A stretch of DNA of 64,000 nucleotides from Candidatus Altimarinota bacterium. GTDB lineage: Bacteria; Patescibacteriota; Gracilibacteria; UBA4473. Location: contig JABAZT010000028.1 of assembly GCA_018608565.1 (NCBI GenBank), positions 1 to 64,000 on the forward strand. The letters are read 5' to 3'. Under the pieces are notes generated by a model. That model was not told the DNA's origin. It did no database searches and was given only the letters and a program-made list of their open reading frames with translations. A program made the translations under genes and the position numbers. The number at the start of each line of letters is the position of its first letter. Within the stretch, counting starts at the first letter, position 1. This document shows, in pieces, positions 40,727-50,050 of this stretch.

Positions 40727-40758
40727 TTGATAGTTAATAGTTAATAGTTAATAGTTAG
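40727..40758. repeat. Short tandem heptanucleotide repeat (TTAATAG, about 4 units)
   Basis: ttgatagttaatagttaatagttaatagttag. Confidence 0.9.
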
Positions 40759-40763
40759 GATGA

Positions 40764-42128
40764 ATGAAAACCTACGAAACTTTTATTTTTGAAGACTTTC
40801 GTTTTGATCCCGATACAGGAGCTCTTTCTTTGAGATATTCTTTGGATGAAGAATTATATTTTGAGGAACAATGGAATTTCCCAATATCACCCCCTAGCCC
40901 CCTCTTAAATCAAGAGGAAGAATCTCTCGCTGCTTTTAAAAATCAACTACAATCCGCAATCCAAGGACTCTGGATCATGTGTGGAATCTCCTATTACAAG
41001 GCACATCTTCCCAAAAACATATTGATCAAAAATATTGTTCTATCAAAATCTCAGGCTGTGTTTTTTGATAAAATATATTTACACGGATTGGGAGAGTTTT
41101 TTTATGAAAATAAAATTGATCCGAGGGGGCTTATTAACTTTCCGTATGAAAAGAAAGAGAGAAATGTGGAAGATAATTCTTTCAGCCCCTCAGTCTCTCA
41201 ATCTCTCAATCTCTCTGGAACTCTTATTCCCGTTGGTGGAGGAAAAGATTCATTAACGACGATTGAACTCATAAAAAAATCTGAAAATCTTGAAATTTTA
41301 CCGCTTAGCACTTGGGCTGTTGGGCATGGTGATATGTTTGGGCCGATGCTCGAGAAGATTGACCTCCCTCATCTTCAAGTAACCCGAAAAATCTGTCCAA
41401 ACCTGATAACTGAGAATAAAAAAGGGGGCCTAAATGGTCATATACCTATTTCGTCTATCTTGGCTTTTTCTAGTGTTGTGACGGCGCTCCTCAACGGAAA
41501 GAAATATATCCCTCTCTCCAATGAATCCTCTGCCAATGAAGCGAATGTTGAAATGTATGGCATGGAGATAAATCATCAATACAGCAAGACTCTTGAATTT
41601 GAGCAAAATTTCCAAGGATATGTAAAAGAAAATATTTCAGAAGAAGTCGAATACTTCTCTTTCTTACGGCCTTTGAAAGAAATCCATATTGCACAAATTT
41701 TTTGTTCAATATGCTTTGATACATACAGGGACTGCTTTTCTTCGTGTAATAGAAATTTCAAGATAGAATCTTCTACGACTGATCGTAATATGAGATGGTG
41801 TGGTCAGTGCTCTAAGTGTGCTTTTGTGGCGTGTATCTTTGCTCCGTTTCTTGATCGAAAGCAGATGCATAATCTATTTGGATGTGAAATTTTTAAACAA
41901 AAGGAGATTTTGAAATTTGTCCCTGAACTTCTTGGACAGACGGAACACAAGCCTTTTGAATGTGTCGGAGAGTATGATGAAGTCCAGTATGGGATCAATG
42001 CGGCGGTTGATTCTGAAAATTGGCCCGAACTAGAATGTTTTAAAAACACTATCAATCTTGATCTCGCCCTCAACAACCATTCTATGCCTGAACTCTTTTA
42101 TACAATTCTAAACAATAGCATGGACTGA
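40764..42128 (+). CDS. murL: MurL-like UDP-MurNAc-L-Ala-L-Glu epimerase
   Basis: LIPVGGGKDSLTTIELIK, PLSNESSANEANVEMYGMEINHQYSKTLEFE, MRWCGQCSKCAFVACIFAPFL; adjacent to a MurD-like gene. Confidence 0.75.
   Translation: MKTYETFIFEDFRFDPDTGALSLRYSLDEELYFEEQWNFPISPPSPLLNQEEESLAAFKNQLQSAIQGLWIMCGISYYKAHLPKNILIKNIVLSKSQAVFFDKIYLHGLGEFFYENKIDPRGLINFPYEKKERNVEDNSFSPSVSQSLNLSGTLIPVGGGKDSLTTIELIKKSENLEILPLSTWAVGHGDMFGPMLEKIDLPHLQVTRKICPNLITENKKGGLNGHIPISSILAFSSVVTALLNGKKYIPLSNESSANEANVEMYGMEINHQYSKTLEFEQNFQGYVKENISEEVEYFSFLRPLKEIHIAQIFCSICFDTYRDCFSSCNRNFKIESSTTDRNMRWCGQCSKCAFVACIFAPFLDRKQMHNLFGCEIFKQKEILKFVPELLGQTEHKPFECVGEYDEVQYGINAAVDSENWPELECFKNTINLDLALNNHSMPELFYTILNNSMD
40889..40920. repeat. GC-rich palindrome-like element in frame within the murL-like CDS
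   Basis: accccctagccccctcttaaatcaagaggaag, encoding SPPSPLLNQEEE. Confidence 0.65.
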
Positions 42129-42155
42129 TATGAAAATTTCATTATAATAAACACA

Positions 42156-43418
42156 ATGAGATTATCCCAACTGCAATCAGCTTCCAGAGTATTAATCTAT
42201 GGATATGGGGTTGAGGGACAGTCTACCGAGAAATTTTTGAAAGCGCATCAACTCAAAAATTTTGAAATACATGATGATAAAAATGAAGCGTATAACTCTA
42301 AGAAAGATTTGGCTGACTATGACATAATTATAATCTCTGCTGGAATTAACCGACTTACGGTTATTCCGGAAGCCTTGTTAGATCGATGCACCTCCAATAC
42401 TGAGATGTTTTTTCATAATCTATCTCCTGCTAATCGTCGTAAAACAATTGGAATAACGGGAACTAAGGGTAAATCCATGACGGCAAAGTTTGCCTATGAA
42501 CTCTTACAAAATAATGATAAAAAGGTGGCTATTGCTGGAAATTATGGAAATGGATTGTTAGATTTTCTAGATCAAATGGATGATCTAGAGTTTATCGTGA
42601 TGGAATTATCAAGTTTTCAACTGGCCTACCTCAATCGTTCTGTCCATATTGCGATGTGTACCAATTTATTTGAAGATCATCTCGACTGGCACGGAAACAA
42701 AGCCAACTACCATGCTCACAAAGCAAATCTCTGGAAATATCAGACCGAGGCCGATTTTCTCTATATTCCGTATCGGTACTGCAAAGATCCTTCGTTTGAA
42801 ACTGATGGAGAAAAAGTTGTTTGTGGATCACTCTATCACCAGTTTTTTGAAGATGAAGAGAGTATCTGGCATGCCCAACACTATCTACAAAATTTTGGCC
42901 TTGTGCACGAATTACATAAACGAATGGATTTGGGTGAACATGCATTTAAACAAACAGCAAAAGAACTCAAACCACTTCCTCATAGAATGTCTTTCTCTGG
43001 AGAAATTAATGGCGTAAAGTTTTATGACAATGCCATTGCAACTAATCCACATGCGACCACGGCTGATATTGCCTTTCTCCAATCTCGACTTGGATCTATT
43101 ATTATGGGGGGATCTGATAGAGGGATTGACTTGAAACCAGTCTTTGATGCGATGGTCAAAAATCATGTCCGATGCCATGTTATCGTTCAGGAATCAGACT
43201 CAAGTGATAAGATCATTAAAACACTCGAAGCATTTCCTCATCTCCCCTACTCTAAAGCGAAAGATATGAAAGAGGCGATCAAAATTGCTATAAAAGAAAC
43301 CCCTCCAAATAAAGTTTGTGTTCTTTCTCCTGCCTGTGCTAGCTGGGATCGATATAGTGGCTATGGAGAAAAAGGAGACGAATTTACAACTATTGTACAA
43401 GCAAATATAAAACCTTGA
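42156..43418 (+). CDS. murD: MurD-like UDP-N-acetylmuramoyl-L-alanine glutamate ligase (MurD2 candidate)
   Basis: GITGTKGKSMTAKFAYELL P-loop, MELSSFQLAYL, MGGSDRGIDL, SPACASWDRYSGYGEKGDEF. Confidence 0.9.
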   Translation: MRLSQLQSASRVLIYGYGVEGQSTEKFLKAHQLKNFEIHDDKNEAYNSKKDLADYDIIIISAGINRLTVIPEALLDRCTSNTEMFFHNLSPANRRKTIGITGTKGKSMTAKFAYELLQNNDKKVAIAGNYGNGLLDFLDQMDDLEFIVMELSSFQLAYLNRSVHIAMCTNLFEDHLDWHGNKANYHAHKANLWKYQTEADFLYIPYRYCKDPSFETDGEKVVCGSLYHQFFEDEESIWHAQHYLQNFGLVHELHKRMDLGEHAFKQTAKELKPLPHRMSFSGEINGVKFYDNAIATNPHATTADIAFLQSRLGSIIMGGSDRGIDLKPVFDAMVKNHVRCHVIVQESDSSDKIIKTLEAFPHLPYSKAKDMKEAIKIAIKETPPNKVCVLSPACASWDRYSGYGEKGDEFTTIVQANIKP

Positions 43419-43474
43419 TCTTTTGCATCTCCCAAAAAATCTCTACACTCTGTAAGCTACATAAAAATAAACAT

Positions 43475-45784
43475 ATGTCAGAAACGCTTCAAGAGTTTTA
43501 CGAACGTCACAAAGACTTTGCCTTCTCTTATATTTTATATGTCTTTGGTGGAAACCAAAGGGAGGCCTGCCGTGTCTTAAAACAAGTATTTATTGAGTTT
43601 TTTGAAGAAGCTGAATCAAACTCAAAAAACATGACGGATGACTATCTCAAGTCACTTCTACGAAGGAGAACTCGTACCTATGAAAAAAAATATCGAAAAG
43701 AAATTCAAGCCAAGCCACCAGCTGCCACCTACAACACACGACTACTAGAAACCGTCGGAGGTCTTCCTCAGCTACAACAAGACTGTATTATTTTTAAATA
43801 CCTCTATCGACTTACCCCAAAACAAATTTCCAAAATATTGGATAAAACAGAGATGAGTATTCGACAGAACATTAGTAGAGGAACCAAGAAAATTCTCACT
43901 GAAATGGAGGATAACACACACACAAGTAGAACATTTCAGCTCCCGCTGGCTCAAGTTCCAGCTAGAATAGATCAAATTATAAAGCTTAAATTTCGACAGC
44001 CCCAATTCTCTTTTGGTGACTGGGGGATGTTTTATAAAAAATTGAAAGACCCTTGGACTACTTTTTGCCATCAGATTGCTCGAATGACACACTCTAAATG
44101 GGTTATTTTAGGAATTCTTATATTAGGAGTTACCAGTGTTCTAAAAGTTCCAGATATTGTCTACTCCAGTGATCTTGTAGGACCAAAAAACCCACTCTAC
44201 ACCTGGAAACGAAGTATGGAGAATACACGTCTTGCGTCATTTCAAAATCCTGCAAATCGTTCTCGATACTATCTAGTCCTATCAAACAGAAGGATCAAGG
44301 AAGCCTATGGACTTAGTCGTACTCCTTCTCTTATTAGTTTGGTTTGGCAGGAGTCTTTTGCTAATACAGATTTCGTACTCCAAAACTCTACTACTTTGAC
44401 ACCAAAGAATAATCTTGTGGCAGGACTTTTGGCTGAAGGTTCGTATTATCTAGGGCAATCAATACTAGAGGTAAATCTTATTGAAAGTCCTCATACAAGC
44501 TTTTCAATCTTAAAAGAAATTGACTCCAATCTAAAACAACACCAAATCTTGGTTCGGCATATCAAGAATATTAGTAGTGCCCCTGAATTGGTTGAAACCA
44601 GTACCAATATTCAAACAATACAGACACAACAACTCTCTACGATATCGACAAACCAGGCACTTATAACTGATTCGATTGCTACCGGAAAAACACCTCAACT
44701 TGTGGCAGCTCAAACAATGAAAGTTGTTTTCAGTGGAAATCCAGGAAAAAACAAGATTATAAAAGAAACCCTAGAGAAACATAATAAAATGAGAGCTGAT
44801 GCTCCACCATACACAGAGACAGGAAACTACGAAGCTATTGAGTCATTTAAAGAAATTGTTTTGGATGTTCGAATTCCAATCTCTGAAGTTGAACTCACTC
44901 CACTCCCAATAGCCCCTTCTAGTGGTACATCTGTGTTAATGGAATCAAAACCACCAGTCCCGAATGTGCCAACTGAAACAAATGAAAAAACTACAACAGA
45001 AGAAGCTCGATCAAAACTAAATGATCAATTCACCGATCCATTAGAAGAAGTCATATCAGATCCATCAGAACCTATAGAAGAAGCTTCCCCTCTTGTTCCC
45101 GAAACCGAGAATATCATCCCTGTAATTGATATTCCTAAATCAGAGAACCCTTCTGCCATTGATGCAGAAGTTGAAAATCTTGAAAATACATTTGAAGCGC
45201 TTCAAGATGCCAAACAAGATATTCCCCCAATCATAACTGACTCTCCTGAAACAGATTCTCAAATAATTGAAGAGCCTATTGCTCCCGAAACAATTGCCGA
45301 AGAAATATCACCTCCTGCGGTAGAAGAAACGGCCAACACAGAATTGATCGAATCTACTGAACCTGAAACGGTTATCCCGGCTGAAACAATAGCACCGCTA
45401 TCTACTCAGGAAGAAACAGCACCGCCTGCTACTCCAGATACTACTGAGGAGTTGATTGAATCTACTGAACCCGTCGCACCTCCGACAACTACAACCCCAC
45501 CCCCGACGCCCGTAGTTGAAATACCTAAGCCTGAAACAGAGACCGAAATAAAAACAGAAAATAACACAGAGCCAAATGTCCTAGAAGAAACACCTCCTAG
45601 CGAAATAACGCCGGACACTGAAAATGAAATTCCTTCAGAAGAAGCCGCTACTCCAAAACCGACATCACTACAACCAGAAAAGGTAAAAGCGATGGAACAA
45701 CTTTTTGGAAGTAAGGCGGAAAAAAAACCAGACCCAACGGGAATCCCAATCGAAACAACTATCACCGAAAAAGAAATTCAATAA
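43475..45784 (+). CDS. Fusion: ECF sigma-like N-terminus, TM helix, DUF5667-like segment, long Pro/Glu/Thr-rich tail
   Basis: Region-4-like LPQLQQDCIIFKYLYRLTPKQISKILDKTEMSIRQNISRGTKKIL; TM WVILGILILGVTSVL; VGPKNPLYTWKRSMENTRLASFQNPANRSRYYLVLSNRRIKEAYGL. Confidence 0.75.
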   Translation: MSETLQEFYERHKDFAFSYILYVFGGNQREACRVLKQVFIEFFEEAESNSKNMTDDYLKSLLRRRTRTYEKKYRKEIQAKPPAATYNTRLLETVGGLPQLQQDCIIFKYLYRLTPKQISKILDKTEMSIRQNISRGTKKILTEMEDNTHTSRTFQLPLAQVPARIDQIIKLKFRQPQFSFGDWGMFYKKLKDPWTTFCHQIARMTHSKWVILGILILGVTSVLKVPDIVYSSDLVGPKNPLYTWKRSMENTRLASFQNPANRSRYYLVLSNRRIKEAYGLSRTPSLISLVWQESFANTDFVLQNSTTLTPKNNLVAGLLAEGSYYLGQSILEVNLIESPHTSFSILKEIDSNLKQHQILVRHIKNISSAPELVETSTNIQTIQTQQLSTISTNQALITDSIATGKTPQLVAAQTMKVVFSGNPGKNKIIKETLEKHNKMRADAPPYTETGNYEAIESFKEIVLDVRIPISEVELTPLPIAPSSGTSVLMESKPPVPNVPTETNEKTTTEEARSKLNDQFTDPLEEVISDPSEPIEEASPLVPETENIIPVIDIPKSENPSAIDAEVENLENTFEALQDAKQDIPPIITDSPETDSQIIEEPIAPETIAEEISPPAVEETANTELIESTEPETVIPAETIAPLSTQEETAPPATPDTTEELIESTEPVAPPTTTTPPPTPVVEIPKPETETEIKTENNTEPNVLEETPPSEITPDTENEIPSEEAATPKPTSLQPEKVKAMEQLFGSKAEKKPDPTGIPIETTITEKEIQ

Positions 45785-45799
45785 TTTTATAGAAAACGA

Positions 45800-47281
45800 A
45801 TGAGCCTTCAGAAGATTCAACTCCATAACTCACTCACCAATAAAAAAGAAGTATTTAGTCCTCTCATCCCAGAAAAAGTTTCACTTTATTCTTGTGGACC
45901 TACGGTCTATGACTATGCCCATATTGGGAATTTTCGTTCATTCCTGATGAGTGATCTGCTTACTCGTGTGCTTACTATGGCTGGATATGAGGTTACGAAA
46001 GTCATGAATATAACTGATGTAGGACATCTGACTGGTGATGATATGGCGGATGCTGATGGCGAAGACAAAATCGCTAAAAAAGCACTCAAAGAGAAGAAAG
46101 ATGCGTTTGCGGTCGCAAAAATGTTTGAGGACGCTTTTGTCGAAGATGAGGCTAAACTCAAAATACAAGCTCCAGACCATCGTCCACGAGCCACCGACTA
46201 CATCCCGGAACAGATTGAGCTCTGCAATATATTGATCGACAAAGGTCATGCCTATATGATCAACGGATCGGTTTATTTTCGAACTAAGTCTTTTCCTACC
46301 TATGGAAAACTCTCCAACAATAAGCTAGAAGATCTCGATGCTGGAAATCGAGTAGAGATTAATACCGAAAAAGAAGATCCACTTGATTTTGCTCTCTGGA
46401 AAGCCGCTGATGCAAAACATCTCATGCAATGGGACTATCACACCGCCGAGAAGCTCACCCCCGACACAGATCAACCAGATACGGTTAGCCCTGGTTTTCC
46501 AGGATGGCATATCGAATGTTCTGCTATGAGCCAAAAACTTCTTGGTGATCGATTTGATATTCATACTGGAGGTGAAGACAATGTTTTTCCGCATCATGAG
46601 TGTGAAATTGCTCAAAATGAATGCTCTTGTGGTCATCAATCGGTGAACTATTGGCTCCATGCCAAACACCTTCTGGTAGAAGGAGAAAAAATGTCTAAAT
46701 CGAAAGGAAATTTTTATACGGTTCGAGACTTGTTTGACAAAGGATGGAATGGAAACGAGATCCGTTATCTTTTGATTTCGGCACACTATAGAACGGCTCT
46801 TAATTTTAGCTTACAGGGTCTTGAAATGGCTCGTAACTCTATCGCACGAATCACAGAAGCTCGACGAATTTTTAATCAAATAAACGAGGACAAAGAAGAA
46901 AACTCTAATGATGACTGGATACAGACTCATCGTAATAAATATCAATCAGCACTCTGTGACGATCTAAATACTGCCGATGCTCTTGGAGCTGTATTTGAGC
47001 TTATCAATGAAGGTCTCAAACGAAGAGAAACTAATACGCTTAGTAGTTCTGAGGCTTTAGAATTGATCACTTTTTTGGATACAAAGTTCAATGCTATTTT
47101 TGAAGTTCTCGAAACAGAGGAAACCGTAATCCCTGAGGAAGTTATCAATCTCATGGATCAACGAGCACAAGCACGAATAGACAAAGATTATGCTGCCTCA
47201 GATAGCATACGAGATCAAATCAAAGATCTAGGGTATGAAGTTCTAGATGAATCTGGCGGGCAGAGCGTCCGAAAGATATAA
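45800..47281 (+). CDS. cysS: Cysteinyl-tRNA synthetase
   Basis: YSCGPTVYDYAHIGNFRSFL, GWHIECSAMS, HTGGEDNVFPHHECEIAQ, KMSKSKGNF. Confidence 0.97.
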   Translation: MSLQKIQLHNSLTNKKEVFSPLIPEKVSLYSCGPTVYDYAHIGNFRSFLMSDLLTRVLTMAGYEVTKVMNITDVGHLTGDDMADADGEDKIAKKALKEKKDAFAVAKMFEDAFVEDEAKLKIQAPDHRPRATDYIPEQIELCNILIDKGHAYMINGSVYFRTKSFPTYGKLSNNKLEDLDAGNRVEINTEKEDPLDFALWKAADAKHLMQWDYHTAEKLTPDTDQPDTVSPGFPGWHIECSAMSQKLLGDRFDIHTGGEDNVFPHHECEIAQNECSCGHQSVNYWLHAKHLLVEGEKMSKSKGNFYTVRDLFDKGWNGNEIRYLLISAHYRTALNFSLQGLEMARNSIARITEARRIFNQINEDKEENSNDDWIQTHRNKYQSALCDDLNTADALGAVFELINEGLKRRETNTLSSSEALELITFLDTKFNAIFEVLETEETVIPEEVINLMDQRAQARIDKDYAASDSIRDQIKDLGYEVLDESGGQSVRKI

Positions 47282-47300
47282 TATATTTCCTTCAAATAAT

Positions 47301-47528
47301 ATGGCTGAAACACTAGGATCGACACTCGAAAGTAGTACCGGAACTGAATTACTCAAGAAAACAGTTCACCTTACTGCACTTGCTGCAGGACTTGCTCTTG
47401 GGCTTGATTATGGTCTTGATGTTGCTGCTGGTATGGAAGGCGTGTTGGGCAAAATAGGCGCTACACTTGGCTGGACTGCGGCAGGAGGAATTATTGGTAA
47501 TGCTATTGGTAAAACTGCAACAAAATAA
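47301..47528 (+). CDS. Small Gly/Ala-rich hydrophobic protein
   Basis: MAETLGSTLESSTG...LAAGLALGLDYGLDVAAG...LGWTAAGGIIGNAIGKTATK. Confidence 0.55.
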   Translation: MAETLGSTLESSTGTELLKKTVHLTALAAGLALGLDYGLDVAAGMEGVLGKIGATLGWTAAGGIIGNAIGKTATK

Positions 47529-47584
47529 ATCTTAGACTTGATTTAATTTTGATGGTGATTAGGATCTGTCAGCTCTTTTGTGTC

Positions 47585-47661
47585 GCAGGTGTAGCTCAGC
47601 TGGATAGAGCATCGGTCTTCGGAACCGAGGGCCATAGGTTCGAATCCTATCACCTGTACCA
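47585..47661 (+). tRNA. tRNA-Arg (anticodon TCG), CCA encoded
   Basis: Acceptor GCAGGTG/CACCTGT, anticodon arm TCGGT-CTTCGGA-ACCGA, T arm ATAGG-TTCGAAT-CCTAT, 3' ACCA. Confidence 0.95.
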
Positions 47662-47680
47662 TTCAGAACATTATAAAATG

Positions 47681-47702
47681 CCTCCCTTGTGGAGGTTTTT
47701 TT
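47681..47702 (+). terminator. Intrinsic terminator downstream of tRNA-Arg
   Basis: CCTCC-cttgt-GGAGG followed by a T tract. Confidence 0.9.
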
Positions 47703-47724
47703 AGATACCTATAAAAAAGGCTGA

Positions 47725-48645
47725 TCAAACAGATTTAAGTGGACAAGAACCGTATAGCTCTGATAATTTTTTGGCCGAAAGTTCTAATTTATTCATTTCT
47801 TCTTCCGAAAGATCAAGTTTGGGAACTTGTATAATCCCATCTTTCCCAATGACGGCAGGAACCCCTATTGGAGTATGCCGAAGTTCTTTGTGATCGGTAT
47901 GAGGATACACCGTTGAAACTGGTAATATTTCATGCGTATTATGGATAATCGCATTCAAAATTTTGGTGGTAGCCCCACTAATTCCAAAATAAGTAGCCCC
48001 TTTCCCTGCAATTATTTCATACGCTGCTGTTTTAACAGATTCTTCAATTTCTTCTTTTTTATCCGATCCTAGCTCTTCACATGGCTTAACCGTTGACCAA
48101 GCCACAAATTCACTATCTCCATGCTCCCCTAGCACATATCCATGCACATTCTTTATATTTACGTCAAAATGTTCGGCAATCCGCCAACGAAGCCGAGCTG
48201 AGTCAAGTAGTGTCCCGGTTCCAATAATTCTTTCCTGAGGGATGTTGAAAATCTGGTAGGCTAGGTGGGTCAAAATATCTACAGGATTGGTTACCAATAG
48301 TATAATAGCCGAAGATTTAATTGGGTTTAGCTTGTCGGCAATACTTTTTAGGATCTTAGAGTTTTTATTGAGCAGATCACATCGAGTTTCCCCCGGAGCT
48401 TGATTGGCTCCCGCAGTAATGACTACAATATCCATTTCTACAATTCTTGGATCATTGAAATCAATTCCTTGTATTTGCGTATGCTGAGAAAACAACAACG
48501 TGTCCTTAAGATCTAAAACCTGAGCCTTCTCCAATTCCTGATTGATATCAAGAAGAAAAAATTCAGCTCCCACCTCTTTGGTAATCCCATGATGAATAAT
48601 ATGAGCTCCAACATTCCCAGCGCCAATAACAAGAACTTTTTTCAT
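47725..48645 (-). CDS. ldh: L-lactate dehydrogenase
   Basis: VIGAGNVGAHI, ITAGANQAPGETRCDLLNKN, VTNPVDILTH, GTGTLLDSARLR, HGYVLGEHGDSEF. Confidence 0.9.
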   Translation of the reverse strand: MKKVLVIGAGNVGAHIIHHGITKEVGAEFFLLDINQELEKAQVLDLKDTLLFSQHTQIQGIDFNDPRIVEMDIVVITAGANQAPGETRCDLLNKNSKILKSIADKLNPIKSSAIILLVTNPVDILTHLAYQIFNIPQERIIGTGTLLDSARLRWRIAEHFDVNIKNVHGYVLGEHGDSEFVAWSTVKPCEELGSDKKEEIEESVKTAAYEIIAGKGATYFGISGATTKILNAIIHNTHEILPVSTVYPHTDHKELRHTPIGVPAVIGKDGIIQVPKLDLSEEEMNKLELSAKKLSELYGSCPLKSV

Positions 48646-48688
48646 AAGAAACGGAAAATAAATTAGAAAGAGAAACTATCAAAAAAAC

Positions 48689-49939
48689 TTATCCAAACAT
48701 CAACAATTCAGGCTTGAAGATAAGTAATCCTCCAAGAATAAGCATTAATATTCCACCAATTATATGAGAATATCGTGCATACTTTGTATCAATATTTGCA
48801 TAGCGCAGTGTCGTCATAGCGATCCCAAACACTACCAAATCGTCCAACATAAAGATCAAAATATAAAATGCTAAGTAGGCATAATATTGCCACGTTTCCA
48901 AATTACTCAAAATCATAATTTCATTAAACACGACCGGCAATCCAGCACTACAAACTGCTTCTACTACATTAACAGCAAAGGCTAAAAGGATTATTCCCCC
49001 AAGTGCAATCCAAAGGTTCGGGTGCTGAGCAAATTGTTTGAGTCGAGCAAATACTTTTTGTTTATTTCCTCCATGAGACACCTTGCACTGCCCTGTTGGA
49101 TTTGTTGCTGCATCGTAGAGATACCATCCCCCAGCTCCGAGTGCTAGGAGTCCTATTGCGAGCCGAATCCAAAACACAAACCCAAGCAGCAATAGTACAT
49201 TGAGCCAGGCGGTCATAATCAAAAAATAGACGAATCCAGAGGCTAGAATAAACGTGGAACCGAGAATCCACATACGCTTTCGGTCTTTCATTCCGAGTAA
49301 CAAACTAATCAAAAATACCAACACCCACATCGCACAAGGATTAAATCCATCTAACAACGCAATAACAAATGTCAAAACTGGTAGTGACACATACTTTGTC
49401 TGAATTGTTCCAAAGAGTGGTAAATCAATCGTTTCTGGTATTTTTTTAGTATCTTCATTGGTACTACTGCGTTCCTTCCCCTTTTCTACCATTTTTACTT
49501 CGACTTCTTCCTTTTTAAACATTCCATCTCCTTCCTTCGTCACGCTACTTTTGAGCACTTCAATCTCTTCTCCTGCCAAAACTCGCCCTACTGCCTCTCT
49601 CACTTTTTTCCCCGTAGTTTCTCCACTCAAAAATCCTGAAATTGTTGTTTCTCCAACAATGGTAAATGGAGTCCCTGGAATTTTTTGGTCTAATATTTTT
49701 TCAAGTGAATGAAGTAATTTTAAATTTTCACGATTTTTTGTTAGTTCATAATCATAAATTTTTATTAGAACTTCTTTTGCTAACTCCCCTAAGAACTCTA
49801 TCTCTGCAGCACAGTGTGGACATCCATGTGCATGAAAAAAATATACATGAGCCGCATTTTCAACCTCTTGTGCCTGAAGGGTGGAGGAAGGCACTAATAT
49901 TGCCAAGAGTAACACGAAATGTAAGAATATCTTTTTCAT
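48689..49939 (-). CDS. Thioredoxin/glutaredoxin-like domain fused to a polytopic CcdA/DsbD-like membrane domain
   Basis: FFHAHGCPHCAAEIEFL...IPGTPFTIVGETTISGF then TM region with DGFNPCAMWVLVFLISLLLG. Confidence 0.85.
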   Translation of the reverse strand: MKKIFLHFVLLLAILVPSSTLQAQEVENAAHVYFFHAHGCPHCAAEIEFLGELAKEVLIKIYDYELTKNRENLKLLHSLEKILDQKIPGTPFTIVGETTISGFLSGETTGKKVREAVGRVLAGEEIEVLKSSVTKEGDGMFKKEEVEVKMVEKGKERSSTNEDTKKIPETIDLPLFGTIQTKYVSLPVLTFVIALLDGFNPCAMWVLVFLISLLLGMKDRKRMWILGSTFILASGFVYFLIMTAWLNVLLLLGFVFWIRLAIGLLALGAGGWYLYDAATNPTGQCKVSHGGNKQKVFARLKQFAQHPNLWIALGGIILLAFAVNVVEAVCSAGLPVVFNEIMILSNLETWQYYAYLAFYILIFMLDDLVVFGIAMTTLRYANIDTKYARYSHIIGGILMLILGGLLIFKPELLMFG

Positions 49940-49989
49940 TACCCGAATTATGTCATAAATATGACTCACTGGAAAATGAACTACTAGTC

Positions 49990-50005
49990 ATTCGGCATAC
50001 CGAAT
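49990..50005. promoter_or_regulatory. Inverted repeat ATTCGG-CATA-CCGAAT upstream of pflB, candidate operator
   Basis: Perfect 6-bp arms in a divergent intergenic region. Confidence 0.4.
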
Positions 50006-50050
50006 TAATAAGACATGTTTTGCTAGATTAGATATTTTTTATTAACTTAA

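Noticed and set aside
45406-45765. Antisense ORF of 119 aa (Ser/Val/Gly-rich)
   Set aside because: Mirror of the Pro/Glu/Thr-rich codons of the 43475..45784 gene; composition artefact.
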